From: an uncultured Maribacter sp.
Lineage (GTDB): Bacteria > Bacteroidota > Bacteroidia > Flavobacteriales > Flavobacteriaceae
Direction of reading: 5' to 3'
DNA: 64,000 bases
Assembly: GCF_947500985.1 (NCBI RefSeq)
Contig: NZ_CANMTX010000005.1
Coordinates: forward strand, 310,001-374,000
Shown: positions 56,624 to 64,000 of the stretch, in pieces
How the letters are laid out: each line of letters starts with the position of its first letter
Numbering within the stretch: position 1 is the first letter of the stretch
The notes under the pieces: model-generated
Seen by the model: the letters and a program-made list of their open reading frames with translations, nothing else
The model's database searches: none
Told to the model about the DNA's origin: nothing
Translations under genes and position numbers: made by a program

Positions 56624-58033
56624 ATGAATAACAACCATAGCTCTACTTCTTTTAAAAAATTATTAGACAAGCTACAAACTGAAAGCTGGCAACTTGAACT
56701 CATAATATCTGGTTTTGCAATATATGGGCTATGGCAATCACAAGATTTTTTACAAATTGAATATCTAAAAGCCTTAAAGCAAGATGACGAAATTTATAAA
56801 TTCTTGCTTGGACCTACTATTAATGGAGTTTATATATTGATGATTGTTCTTTTGATTCATGTAATTTTAAGAGGGTTGTGGATTGGCACCTTAGGCTTGC
56901 GTTATGTTTCTGGAGAAATTGACTATGAAGAACTTGGTTACACCGATAAATTCACAAATTTCCTTCAAGTTAAAGTAGGTTCTTTTGATCGATATATCTC
57001 TAGACTTGAAAATATTTGTAGTTCTCTATTTGCTTTGGCCTTTTTAATGGTATTTTATTTTTTATCCTATTTTTTAATAATGGGTATTTTTCAATTATTA
57101 GTTTACCTAATTTTTATGACCGATTGGTTTTCAAAAACCGTATCTATAATTTTAATGTGCTTAATTGGAATACCATACGCTATTTGCATTTTATTATTAA
57201 TTATTGATTTTCTAGGTATGGGAATTTTGAAGAAAAATGAAACGACCGCTAAGTTATATTATCCCATATATAAAGTTTTCAATATTATTTCACTCTCTTT
57301 TATCTATCGACCTTTAGTTTATAATTTTTTAGATCAAAAAAAAGCTAGATGGGTTGCTATATATATTCTACCCTTTTATTTCGTGATTTCGCTATTTTTT
57401 GGATTAACTGGAAATCAAAATTCAAATTTTCAAGTTATTAACCAGGCTTCATCTAGCACGTTTATTAATAAATTAAATTACGAAGATCAATTAATCGAAA
57501 AAGAAGATATGATTGACTTTATATCCATCTCATCTAAAGTAATTGACAAGCCTTACATGAAAATATTTATTGGTTTCAATAATTTCATTGAAGATGCAAT
57601 TATCGAAAACGATACCACATTGAAACCAGAGAATGATAAAAGAGGATTTACTTTTCAACCAGAAAAAATGTTTCAAGGTATGGGGTTAACAAATGAACCT
57701 GAAAAAGCAACACTAAAAAAACAGCAAAAATTTTTGAATGTAATGAACCGTATTTTTAAAATAAAAATTGACACTACGTATTTTGAAAAGGAATTTATTC
57801 TGACAAATAATAAAAATGACAGATTCGGATTTGAAACTTATATAGATCTAGAGGGTCTAACAAAAGGCAAACACCTTGTTAGGCTTATTGGACCTACTAA
57901 CAAAAAAGAGAAAAGGATAAAAACAGAAATAGACACGTTAAAAACCATCTCTTTTTGGTATTTCCCAGAAAATAGCTCATCACAAAACGCTCAAAATACT
58001 ATCATATTAAAAGACACTTTGACAACCCATTAA
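56624..58033 (+). CDS. Membrane protein of unknown family
   Basis: I start at ATG 56624 (469 residues), because the in-frame extension to 56576 falls within the htpG terminator. Hydrophobic segments lie at about 66-90, 131-166 (long, perhaps two), 172-198 and 242-262, with a weaker one at 23-38. A polar domain of ~200 residues follows (263-469) that reads as mixed beta and helical. No catalytic motif or known family was recognised. Base composition is more AT-rich than its neighbours. The polar tail is probably outside the membrane, and the gene appears monocistronic. Confidence 0.7.
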   Translation: MNNNHSSTSFKKLLDKLQTESWQLELIISGFAIYGLWQSQDFLQIEYLKALKQDDEIYKFLLGPTINGVYILMIVLLIHVILRGLWIGTLGLRYVSGEIDYEELGYTDKFTNFLQVKVGSFDRYISRLENICSSLFALAFLMVFYFLSYFLIMGIFQLLVYLIFMTDWFSKTVSIILMCLIGIPYAICILLLIIDFLGMGILKKNETTAKLYYPIYKVFNIISLSFIYRPLVYNFLDQKKARWVAIYILPFYFVISLFFGLTGNQNSNFQVINQASSSTFINKLNYEDQLIEKEDMIDFISISSKVIDKPYMKIFIGFNNFIEDAIIENDTTLKPENDKRGFTFQPEKMFQGMGLTNEPEKATLKKQQKFLNVMNRIFKIKIDTTYFEKEFILTNNKNDRFGFETYIDLEGLTKGKHLVRLIGPTNKKEKRIKTEIDTLKTISFWYFPENSSSQNAQNTIILKDTLTTH

Positions 58034-58196
58034 TACAAATACTCTAATTACTATATTTAGAAATTAGCAAATATGAAGTATAAAAATCTATAGTTAATCA
58101 TTTACACAAGCTGTTTTTAACCAATTTAATAACAGTTTAATCAACTTTAGGTAAACCTTTTATTATAAATACTAGTGCTTTTTTTATCTTCACCCC

Positions 58197-58829
58197 ATGA
58201 AGGTAATTTCAACGAACATAGGAGATGCAGTAACTTTTGAATGGAACGGCGCCACAGAGCAAACCGGTATCTTCAAATACCCAACTTCTAAAAGTTTATT
58301 TCTAACTAAAAATGATGTGAAAGATGACACTGTAATAGACCGTGTTCACCATGGTGGCACCAACAAAGCATGCTATCTTTTCTCTGCCGACTATTATGAT
58401 TATTGGAAGAATCTTTACCCAAATTTAAAATGGGATTGGGGCATGTTCGGTGAAAACCTAACCGTAGAAGGTCTAGATGAATCTAAAATTCGTGTCGGCG
58501 ATATTTATAAACTCGGTAAAGCGCTGGTACAAGTTTCTCAGCCACGTGAGCCTTGCTATAAACTAGGCATCCGTTTTGGCACACAAAAAATACTTAAAGA
58601 ATTTATTACCCATAATCACCCAGGTACCTATGTAAAAATACTAGAAGAAGGTCTTGTAGCTGCTGGTGATGAAATGACATTAGTGGAACAATCTGAAAAT
58701 ACTTTTACCTCCCAACAATTTTATGAATTGATGTTCGCAAAAGAAAAATCCAAAGATTTGCTCGAACTATTCATGACCAACGAAGCTGTACCGCAATATA
58801 AAAAGGACAGGTTCAAGAAATACCTATAA
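58197..58829 (+). CDS. MOSC domain protein (YiiM-like)
   Basis: 210 residues. The MOSC fold markers are DRVHHGGTNKACYLFS, WGMFGENLTVEGL and VSQPREPCYKLGIRFG, with the conserved C120 expected to bind sulfur or molybdenum cofactor. The C-terminal ~45 residues match the 3-alpha domain of YiiM-type proteins. These act in molybdoenzyme-linked reduction of N-hydroxylated compounds or in cofactor sulfuration. It ends 19 bases before the DUF885 gene, and the two may share a transcript. Confidence 0.88.
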   Translation: MKVISTNIGDAVTFEWNGATEQTGIFKYPTSKSLFLTKNDVKDDTVIDRVHHGGTNKACYLFSADYYDYWKNLYPNLKWDWGMFGENLTVEGLDESKIRVGDIYKLGKALVQVSQPREPCYKLGIRFGTQKILKEFITHNHPGTYVKILEEGLVAAGDEMTLVEQSENTFTSQQFYELMFAKEKSKDLLELFMTNEAVPQYKKDRFKKYL

Positions 58830-58848
58830 TATTTTAATATTCAATTCA

Positions 58849-60642
58849 ATGAAAAAATTAGTTATACTACTTGCCCTAACTATTGGGCTACATACGCAAG
58901 CTCAATTAAAAACGAATGCCGAGATTTCAACGAACCCAACCATTCATAATATTGGTTTTATTACATTGTTGGCTCACTATTATGATGACGGATTAAAATT
59001 GAATCCGTTAGCCGCTACTTTTCAAGGTGATAATAGATATAATGATACTTTACCAAATTTTCTTTCAGATAGTTACAAGAAAGAACTAATAAACTACTAC
59101 ACTGGATATTTAGAAAAAGCTGAGAAATTTGACAATGCGCAACTTTCTGAAAGTGAGCTCATGTCTAAAGCTATATTAAAATGGGAATGTGAAGTAAATT
59201 TAGAGGGACTGGCTTTTGAGCAGTATACTCCAATAGACCAAATGTGGTCCATGAATTTAATGATGGGGCAATTAGCTGGTGGTACTAGTGCGCAACCTTT
59301 TGAGACTACCGAAGATTATATGAACTGGAGCAAGCGTTTAGAAGATTATGAAGTTTGGTTACACTCCGCTAAATCTAAAATGCAAGCAGGTATTAAGGCT
59401 AAAAATGTTTTACCTAAATCGCTTATCAAAAAAGTATTACCGCAACTAGCCAGTGTTACTAACACCGAACTTGAAGACAACTTATTTTACAGTCCGATTA
59501 AAAACTTCCCTGCAGATTTCTCAGACTCGGATAAACAAAGGCTAACTGAAGTTTATACAAATGTAATTACCAATAAAATAATTCCTGCATATAAAGAATT
59601 ACATGATTATATGGCTACCGAATATTTAAATGCAGGTAGAGAAACTAGCGGAACACAAGGTATACCAGATGGCGATGCATATTATAATCATCAAATTAAG
59701 CTATATACTACAACAAATATGACGGCTGCAGAGATCCACGAAATTGGTTTAAAAGAAGTAGCTAGAATTAGCGCTGAAATGGAAGCTGTTAAAAAGCAAG
59801 TAGGTTTTAAAGGTGACCTAAAAGCGTTCTTTAATGAGGTTCGTAACAAAAAGGAACTGATGCCCTTCAAAGACCCACAAGAGGTTATCGATAATTTTAA
59901 TGACATCCACAAAAGAATGATGCCTAAGGTAAATGCTTTATTTAGCAAACAACCTACAACTCCTTTTGAGGTAAGACGAACAGAGGCTTTTAGAGAAGCT
60001 TCTGCCAGTGCAGAATACAACCCTGGTTCTTTAGATGGTACCAGACCTGGAATATTTTATGTTCCTATACCAGACGTTACCGCTTACAACACCTACTCTG
60101 ATGAAGATTTATTTTTGCATGAAGCAATACCGGGGCACCACTTTCAAATTTCGCTGACACAAGAAAATGAAAATTTACCCGAGTTCAGAAAAACACTTTG
60201 GTATAGCGCATATGGTGAAGGTTGGGCTTTGTACACAGAATCTTTAGGTAAAGAGCTAGGTTTGTACACTGACCCATACCGATATTTTGGAATGCTAGGG
60301 GCAGAAATGCACCGTGCAGTTCGTTTGGTCTCAGATACAGGTTTACATTCTAAAGGATGGTCCAGAGAAAAAGCAATTCAATATTCTTTAGATAACGAAG
60401 CAGAATCTGAGGCTAGTATTACCGCAGAAATAGAAAGATATATGGCAAATCCTGGTCAGGCACTATCCTATAAAATTGGTCAGCTAAAAATCATGGAACT
60501 TCGTGCTAAGGCTGAAGCTAACCTTGGTAAAGATTTTGACATTAAAATATTTCATGAGAAAGTTTTAGAAGTAGGTTGTGTACCGTTAGCGTTACTTGAA
60601 GAAAAAATCATGAATTGGATTTCCACAAACACCAAAGCTTAA
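58849..60642 (+). CDS. Secreted DUF885 metallopeptidase-like protein
   Basis: 597 residues, signal peptide MKKLVILLALTIGLHTQAQ. DUF885 hallmarks are a helical body, GIFYVPIPD, and the zinc motif HEAIPGHHFQI, followed by RKTLWYSAYGEGWALYTESLG (third ligand E) and a final YKIGQLKIMELR. The family is an M32-like exported helical metallopeptidase whose substrates are mostly unknown. It precedes a DoxX-like membrane gene by 22 bases. Confidence 0.85.
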   Translation: MKKLVILLALTIGLHTQAQLKTNAEISTNPTIHNIGFITLLAHYYDDGLKLNPLAATFQGDNRYNDTLPNFLSDSYKKELINYYTGYLEKAEKFDNAQLSESELMSKAILKWECEVNLEGLAFEQYTPIDQMWSMNLMMGQLAGGTSAQPFETTEDYMNWSKRLEDYEVWLHSAKSKMQAGIKAKNVLPKSLIKKVLPQLASVTNTELEDNLFYSPIKNFPADFSDSDKQRLTEVYTNVITNKIIPAYKELHDYMATEYLNAGRETSGTQGIPDGDAYYNHQIKLYTTTNMTAAEIHEIGLKEVARISAEMEAVKKQVGFKGDLKAFFNEVRNKKELMPFKDPQEVIDNFNDIHKRMMPKVNALFSKQPTTPFEVRRTEAFREASASAEYNPGSLDGTRPGIFYVPIPDVTAYNTYSDEDLFLHEAIPGHHFQISLTQENENLPEFRKTLWYSAYGEGWALYTESLGKELGLYTDPYRYFGMLGAEMHRAVRLVSDTGLHSKGWSREKAIQYSLDNEAESEASITAEIERYMANPGQALSYKIGQLKIMELRAKAEANLGKDFDIKIFHEKVLEVGCVPLALLEEKIMNWISTNTKA

Positions 60643-60664
60643 AATATTAAACTATAAAATACCT

Positions 60665-61024
60665 ATGACTTATCCGTGGCACTTATATGTAATGGGCGCA
60701 ATCTATATTTTTGCGGGCTTTATGCATTTTATAAAACCTAAGATATATCTTAGAATTATGCCACGCTACTTACCTGCTCACAAAGCTTTGGTTCTGCTAA
60801 GTGGTGTAGCAGAGATTGTTTTGGGTATTGGTCTATTTTTTAAAGAGACCAAAAACTTTTCCATTTATGGCATTATTGCTATGCTAGCCGTATTCTTATT
60901 GGTGCACTTTTATATGTTGTCTAGCGAAAAGGCAAGTGCAGGATTACCAAAGTGGGCACTTTTACTGAGATTGCCAATACAATTTGCATTAATGTATTGG
61001 GCTTTTATGTACTTAAAATTATAG
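60665..61024 (+). CDS. DoxX-like membrane protein
   Basis: 119 residues, four membrane helices (~8-22, 42-57, 68-85, 98-115). The pattern F-AGFMHFIKPKIYLRIMPRYLPAH then LVLLSGVAEIVLGIGL is that of the DoxX/DoxD family. Some relatives belong to redox complexes, though no such partner is near. Likely cotranscribed with DUF885. A bidirectional terminator follows. Confidence 0.8.
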   Translation: MTYPWHLYVMGAIYIFAGFMHFIKPKIYLRIMPRYLPAHKALVLLSGVAEIVLGIGLFFKETKNFSIYGIIAMLAVFLLVHFYMLSSEKASAGLPKWALLLRLPIQFALMYWAFMYLKL

Positions 61025-61026
61025 CA

Positions 61027-61058
61027 AAAAAAAAGGGGACGCTCCCGTCCCCTTCTTA
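61027..61058. terminator. Bidirectional terminator
   Basis: GGGGACG (61035-61041) and CGTCCCC (61046-61052) with a 4-base loop, flanked by a long A run on the left and a T-rich right side. It serves the DoxX gene (plus) and the small secreted protein gene (minus). A short direct repeat of AAATCAACTT follows at 61059-61078. Confidence 0.85.
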
Positions 61059-61075
61059 AATCAACTTAAATCAAC

Positions 61076-61660
61076 TTAATTAACAACAAACTCTTCAGTA
61101 TATGTTTTACCTGCAGACTTAACGGTTACCGTGTAAGTTCCTGGAAAAGCATCTGTGAAATTGAATGCTTTCTCAACAATCAACTCATCTGCAACTTCTT
61201 GTGTAAATACTGTTCTACTTTCTGTATCGTAAATCTTGATAGACATATCTGCTCTATCTAAGTTTAAATAGTTCATGAAGATCATATTATCAGTCTTTCT
61301 AAAGAAAGGCTTGATTTCTTCATCAGATTCTACGATTTTCACATTATCGTTATCTAAAACGATTGTATATGAATATGCTGTCATATTATCATCGGCAGAT
61401 AAGTAGTATACTCCGTCTACCAAATCTTTAAGATTTAATTTCTTGCTAAACTGACCTTCGGTCATTTTTTCTGAATAAATAACATTTAAATCAGAATCCA
61501 TTAACTTAACCTGTACACCATTAATAGATGCATCCATTGTTAAAACCACACTCTTGGCTTTACCCGCAGATAATAGGTTTAATTTTGGCTCTCTTGCCAT
61601 GCCTGCTACTGTAGCTAACATAAAGGCAACAACTGTTGTGAATTTTACTAGGTTTTTCAT
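61076..61660 (-). CDS. Small secreted beta-sandwich protein with two internal repeats
   Basis: 194 residues, signal peptide MKNLVKFTTVVAFMLATVAGMA. Two related ~80-residue units follow (about 35-110 and 115-194). Each has VxLxDSxxxxVxSEK- or IKIYDTESRTVFTQE-like strands and ends LxDGVYYLS / FPGTYTVTVKSAGKTY. This resembles the DUF3244 or T9SS C-terminal Ig-like beta folds, without a sorting tail clearly beyond them. It is likely periplasmic or secreted; function unknown. Confidence 0.65.
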   Translation of the reverse strand: MKNLVKFTTVVAFMLATVAGMAREPKLNLLSAGKAKSVVLTMDASINGVQVKLMDSDLNVIYSEKMTEGQFSKKLNLKDLVDGVYYLSADDNMTAYSYTIVLDNDNVKIVESDEEIKPFFRKTDNMIFMNYLNLDRADMSIKIYDTESRTVFTQEVADELIVEKAFNFTDAFPGTYTVTVKSAGKTYTEEFVVN

Positions 61661-61814
61661 AATATAAATTATTTAAGGGTTAATGATAATTTACACTACA
61701 AACATACAGCCGTTATAAAACTCTCACTACATCATATTTTCCCAATTTGTGTGCTATTTTAACCACTTCATATATCGATTATTACCCTATGGTTAAGATT
61801 CCACATATTTTAGT

Positions 61815-61822
61815 TAATTTTG
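61815..61822 (+). promoter_or_regulatory. -7 box for the AraC gene
   Basis: TAATTTTG, exact TAnnTTTG, 53 bases before the ATG. The -33 element is uncertain. Confidence 0.35.
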
Positions 61823-61875
61823 CAAAGAACATACAAATTAGAAGGTTTAATTTAATAGTATAATCCCCTAATATC

Positions 61876-62748
61876 ATGGTAAAACAAAAACCTACATTCG
61901 AAGCTATTAAGCCAGATTTCGGTCATTCTTTTACTTATCAAAAGTTTGATGAACATCGATTGAATAAAAATAATCTTTGGCACTACCACCCAGAACTTGA
62001 GTTAGTATATGTAAACGGCGGCTCTGGTAAAAGACAGATTGGTAGTCATGTATCGTATTATACGAATGGTGACCTCATATTAATAGGTAGCAATTTACCT
62101 CATTGCGGCTTTACAGATGCCCTTACCGGTAATACTAGTGAAACGGTTGTTCAAATGAAGTTAGATTTTTTGGGACCAGACTTCTTTAGCCTTCCCGAGA
62201 TGAAGAAAATAGCAAGCTTGTTTAATAGCGCTAGTGGTGGAATTGCCTTTTCTGGGAAGACAAAACGAAAAATAGGAGACAAAATGGAGGTTTTGGAATA
62301 TCAGACAGATTTTCAACGGTTACTTTCCATCCTTAATATATTAAATGAATTAGGAAATTCAGAAGATATGCGTTTGTTGAATGCAGAAGGTTTTTCATTT
62401 ACCACAGATGTTAAGGATAATGACCGTATTAACATTGTATTCAATCACGTTAAAAATAACTTTAGAGAAGAACTTACGCTAGAAGAGATATCTTCTATGG
62501 TGAGTATGACCATACCATCTTTCTGTAGGTACTTTAAAAAGATTACGAATAAAACGTACATACAATTCGTTAACGAATATCGTTTAGTACACGCCTCTAA
62601 ACTTTTGGCAGAAAAACCAATGAGTATTACCGAGGTTTGTTTTGAATGCGGATTCAATAACTTCTCTCACTTTAATAAATCGTTCAAAGCATTTACAGGT
62701 CAAAATCCGTCAGAATACCGCAATGAATTAAAGAATGTTTTGGTGTAA
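61876..62748 (+). CDS. AraC-family transcriptional regulator
   Basis: 290 residues. The N-terminal ~90 residues form a cupin-like sensor (LWHYHPELELVYVNGGSGKRQIG, LILIGSNLPHCGF). The C-terminal two-HTH domain has EELTLEEISSMVSMTIPSFCRYFKKITNKTYIQFVNEYR and SITEVCFECGFNNFSHFNKSFKAFTGQNPSEYR. Cupin-AraC proteins in Bacteroidota usually control sugar-use genes, but none is adjacent, so the regulon is elsewhere or unknown. A -7 box lies upstream. Confidence 0.9.
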   Translation: MVKQKPTFEAIKPDFGHSFTYQKFDEHRLNKNNLWHYHPELELVYVNGGSGKRQIGSHVSYYTNGDLILIGSNLPHCGFTDALTGNTSETVVQMKLDFLGPDFFSLPEMKKIASLFNSASGGIAFSGKTKRKIGDKMEVLEYQTDFQRLLSILNILNELGNSEDMRLLNAEGFSFTTDVKDNDRINIVFNHVKNNFREELTLEEISSMVSMTIPSFCRYFKKITNKTYIQFVNEYRLVHASKLLAEKPMSITEVCFECGFNNFSHFNKSFKAFTGQNPSEYRNELKNVLV

Positions 62749-62908
62749 CTAGTATACCTTATATATAGTAATCAAATTTTAAAGCTACCAGATGGTAAAT
62801 TCCACCCCCATTTAGAAGCTTTCTTTTTTTGCTCTATTCTTTTTGAGCTATAAAAAAACGGATACGTGTTCTTCTCTATTTATGATCATGTATTATCTTT
62901 ATACGGCT

Positions 62909-63187
62909 ATGATTAAAGAATTTACAGAAAGAGAATTAGATCGTATTATTGAGATGGCATGGGAAGACCGTACGCCATTTGAAGCCATTACTTTTCAATT
63001 TGGTATTAGCGAACAAGAGACTATCGAAGTCATGCGTCGCGAAATGAAACCAAGTAGTTTTAGAATGTGGCGCAAACGTGTTCAAGGCCGCGCCACAAAG
63101 CATGCTAAATTAAGATTCGATGAAATGGACCGATTTAGATGTTCTAGACAACGCAACATTACAGGAAATAAAATATCTAAACGATAA
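62909..63187 (+). CDS. TIGR03643 family protein
   Basis: I start at ATG 62909 (92 residues); in-frame ATGs upstream (62882, 62888) add residues unlike the family. The block IEMAWEDRTPFEAITFQFGISE, then EVMRREMKPSSFRMWRKRVQGRATKH and a tail ending NKISKR, match TIGR03643. The first half looks like a small HTH (FEAI-FQFG-SE), and the protein is strongly basic, so nucleic acid binding is plausible but unproven. Its stop abuts the convergent nuclease stop with no gap. Confidence 0.75.
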   Translation: MIKEFTERELDRIIEMAWEDRTPFEAITFQFGISEQETIEVMRREMKPSSFRMWRKRVQGRATKHAKLRFDEMDRFRCSRQRNITGNKISKR

Positions 63188-63961
63188 TTATTTAAATGCC
63201 TCGTTCAATACTGCAGCAAGGCGAACTCCGCCTTTTTGTAATTGATCGGCAGCAGTATCCCACCAATCATAACTGTATCGGTAGCTTAATTTTTCGCCAG
63301 GCTCTACCGATGCATAAACTTTCTCTGCCAATAGATGAGATTCTTCTACCCAGTCAAGCAAACTACCGCTTTGTAGAAATTTAATTTGCTCTTTAGACAT
63401 TTCCGGGTATTCAGTAGCGAGTTCTGTAAAACTCATTCCGTTTTCATTGATCATATTAGAATCCCACACTCTATGTAAGTTGGTACCACTACCAAACCAT
63501 TGTAGTTGAATATCGTTACCTCCCTTATCCTCTCCTCTGCCTACATGCATAGGTTGGTGTAAATCTCCAATTAAATGAACCAAAAATTTTAGATAGAAGG
63601 CTTTATCCTCTTTACTGCTGTTTTCGTCTTTTATAATTTCTAAACATGTATTAACCCCTTGTACCAAATCGCCATATTCATTCTTCTCTATTTCTGCATA
63701 GGTTTTGCCAAAAGGAATATTCACGTAATGCCACGCACTGAATTTGCGATAGGCCCGGTCAGATTTTATTTCATCGCCAAAATTGGCAACAGCAGCCAAA
63801 CTCTCCCCTTCCAACAAACTTTCAATGGCACGTTTTGCCTTTTTATTTAAATGTTGCTCAGCAACTTCACCAACAACTCTATGCCCAGTTTTTGACCAAT
63901 ACATATCATTCGCAAAGGTGAAATTCGTTACCAAAAACAATAAAATAATACAATTTTTCAT
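63188..63961 (-). CDS. Secreted S1/P1 nuclease family protein
   Basis: I start at ATG 63961 (257 residues); a longer in-frame start at 63979 would only add six residues before the signal peptide. After MKNCIILLFLVTNFTFA the mature protein begins near W22 with WSKTGHRVVGE. Zinc-site residues typical of S1/P1 are visible: W22, H27, D63 (FGDEI), H78 (AWHYVN), and the HLIGDLHQPMHVG segment with GGND. It degrades single-stranded DNA/RNA and 3'-nucleotides outside the cytoplasm, probably for phosphate or nucleoside supply. Confidence 0.9.
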   Translation of the reverse strand: MKNCIILLFLVTNFTFANDMYWSKTGHRVVGEVAEQHLNKKAKRAIESLLEGESLAAVANFGDEIKSDRAYRKFSAWHYVNIPFGKTYAEIEKNEYGDLVQGVNTCLEIIKDENSSKEDKAFYLKFLVHLIGDLHQPMHVGRGEDKGGNDIQLQWFGSGTNLHRVWDSNMINENGMSFTELATEYPEMSKEQIKFLQSGSLLDWVEESHLLAEKVYASVEPGEKLSYRYSYDWWDTAADQLQKGGVRLAAVLNEAFK

Positions 63962-64000
63962 CACTATAATTTTATCCAAAAATAGTACAACATATTTTAA

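Noticed and set aside
61058-61079. Direct repeat AAATCAACTT x2 next to a terminator, considered as a CRISPR or attachment-site start
   Set aside because: Only two 10-base units without spacers, no cas or integrase genes in the window.

Overview
This window looks like chromosome from a marine member of the Flavobacteriaceae (Bacteroidota). The evidence is low GC, -7 boxes of the form TAnnTTTG in front of several genes, few Shine-Dalgarno sites, Bacteroidota-type lipoproteins with acidic residues after the lipobox Cys, the rpmB-rpmG-DUF4295 cluster, BshC (bacillithiol synthesis), and typical flavobacterial families (DUF2911, DUF922, DUF2339/DUF3999, TIGR03643). Genus cannot be fixed from sequence alone; a Maribacter/Zobellia-like organism is a guess. 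I see no prophage, transposase, integrase, CRISPR array, rRNA or tRNA.

Layout. 1-4.5 kb: end of a DUF58-like gene, an orphan membrane histidine kinase, a secreted M28/PA-domain peptidase with a DUF2007 partner. 4.5-7.9 kb (minus): DUF1080 protein, nitronate monooxygenase-like flavoenzyme, mnmA. 8.2-10.1 kb: a surface lipoprotein of four fasciclin domains. 10.5-14.4 kb (minus): yidC, pyrG, a stand-alone DUF3820 protein. 14.5-20.9 kb: a secreted TIM-barrel isomerase-like protein, then the compact minus operon guaA - LysM/ligand-binding protein - OsmC - DUF922, and a divergent SIMPL gene. 21-24.8 kb: two tandem hairpin units that may be small RNAs, a PNPOx-like protein, and bshC with a GT39-like glycosyltransferase. 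25-32.6 kb (plus): M14 carboxypeptidase, DUF4177, the DUF2339/DUF3999 pair, an LpxR-like protein.

32.6-47.3 kb is mainly minus: rimO; ftsY-DUF2911-amidase-metallophosphoesterase; rpmB-rpmG-DUF4295 with a good two-box promoter; exonuclease-CarboxypepD-FAH-HPt-cinA with 1-bp overlaps; an E2 acyltransferase with an unusual active-site motif; recR. A serine hydrolase and a nitroreductase lie on the plus strand within it. 47.4-54.3 kb: M20 peptidase, sodium:solute symporter, CoA-binding protein, FabH-like KAS III, and an ABC1-kinase/TetR pair. 54.6-64 kb: htpG, an unrecognised membrane protein, MOSC protein, DUF885 peptidase, DoxX-like protein, small secreted beta protein, AraC regulator, TIGR03643 protein, S1/P1 nuclease.

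Most of the window is core metabolism, translation and envelope biology. The best leads for something undescribed are non-coding: the paired hairpin units at 20.99-21.24 kb and a diverged ~85-bp intergenic repeat with copies at 6.55 and 27.68 kb. Next come the two DUF3820 modules, the TetR-ABC1 kinase cassette, and the unrecognised membrane protein at 56.6 kb. I did not find a convincing defence, secretion or biosynthetic island.
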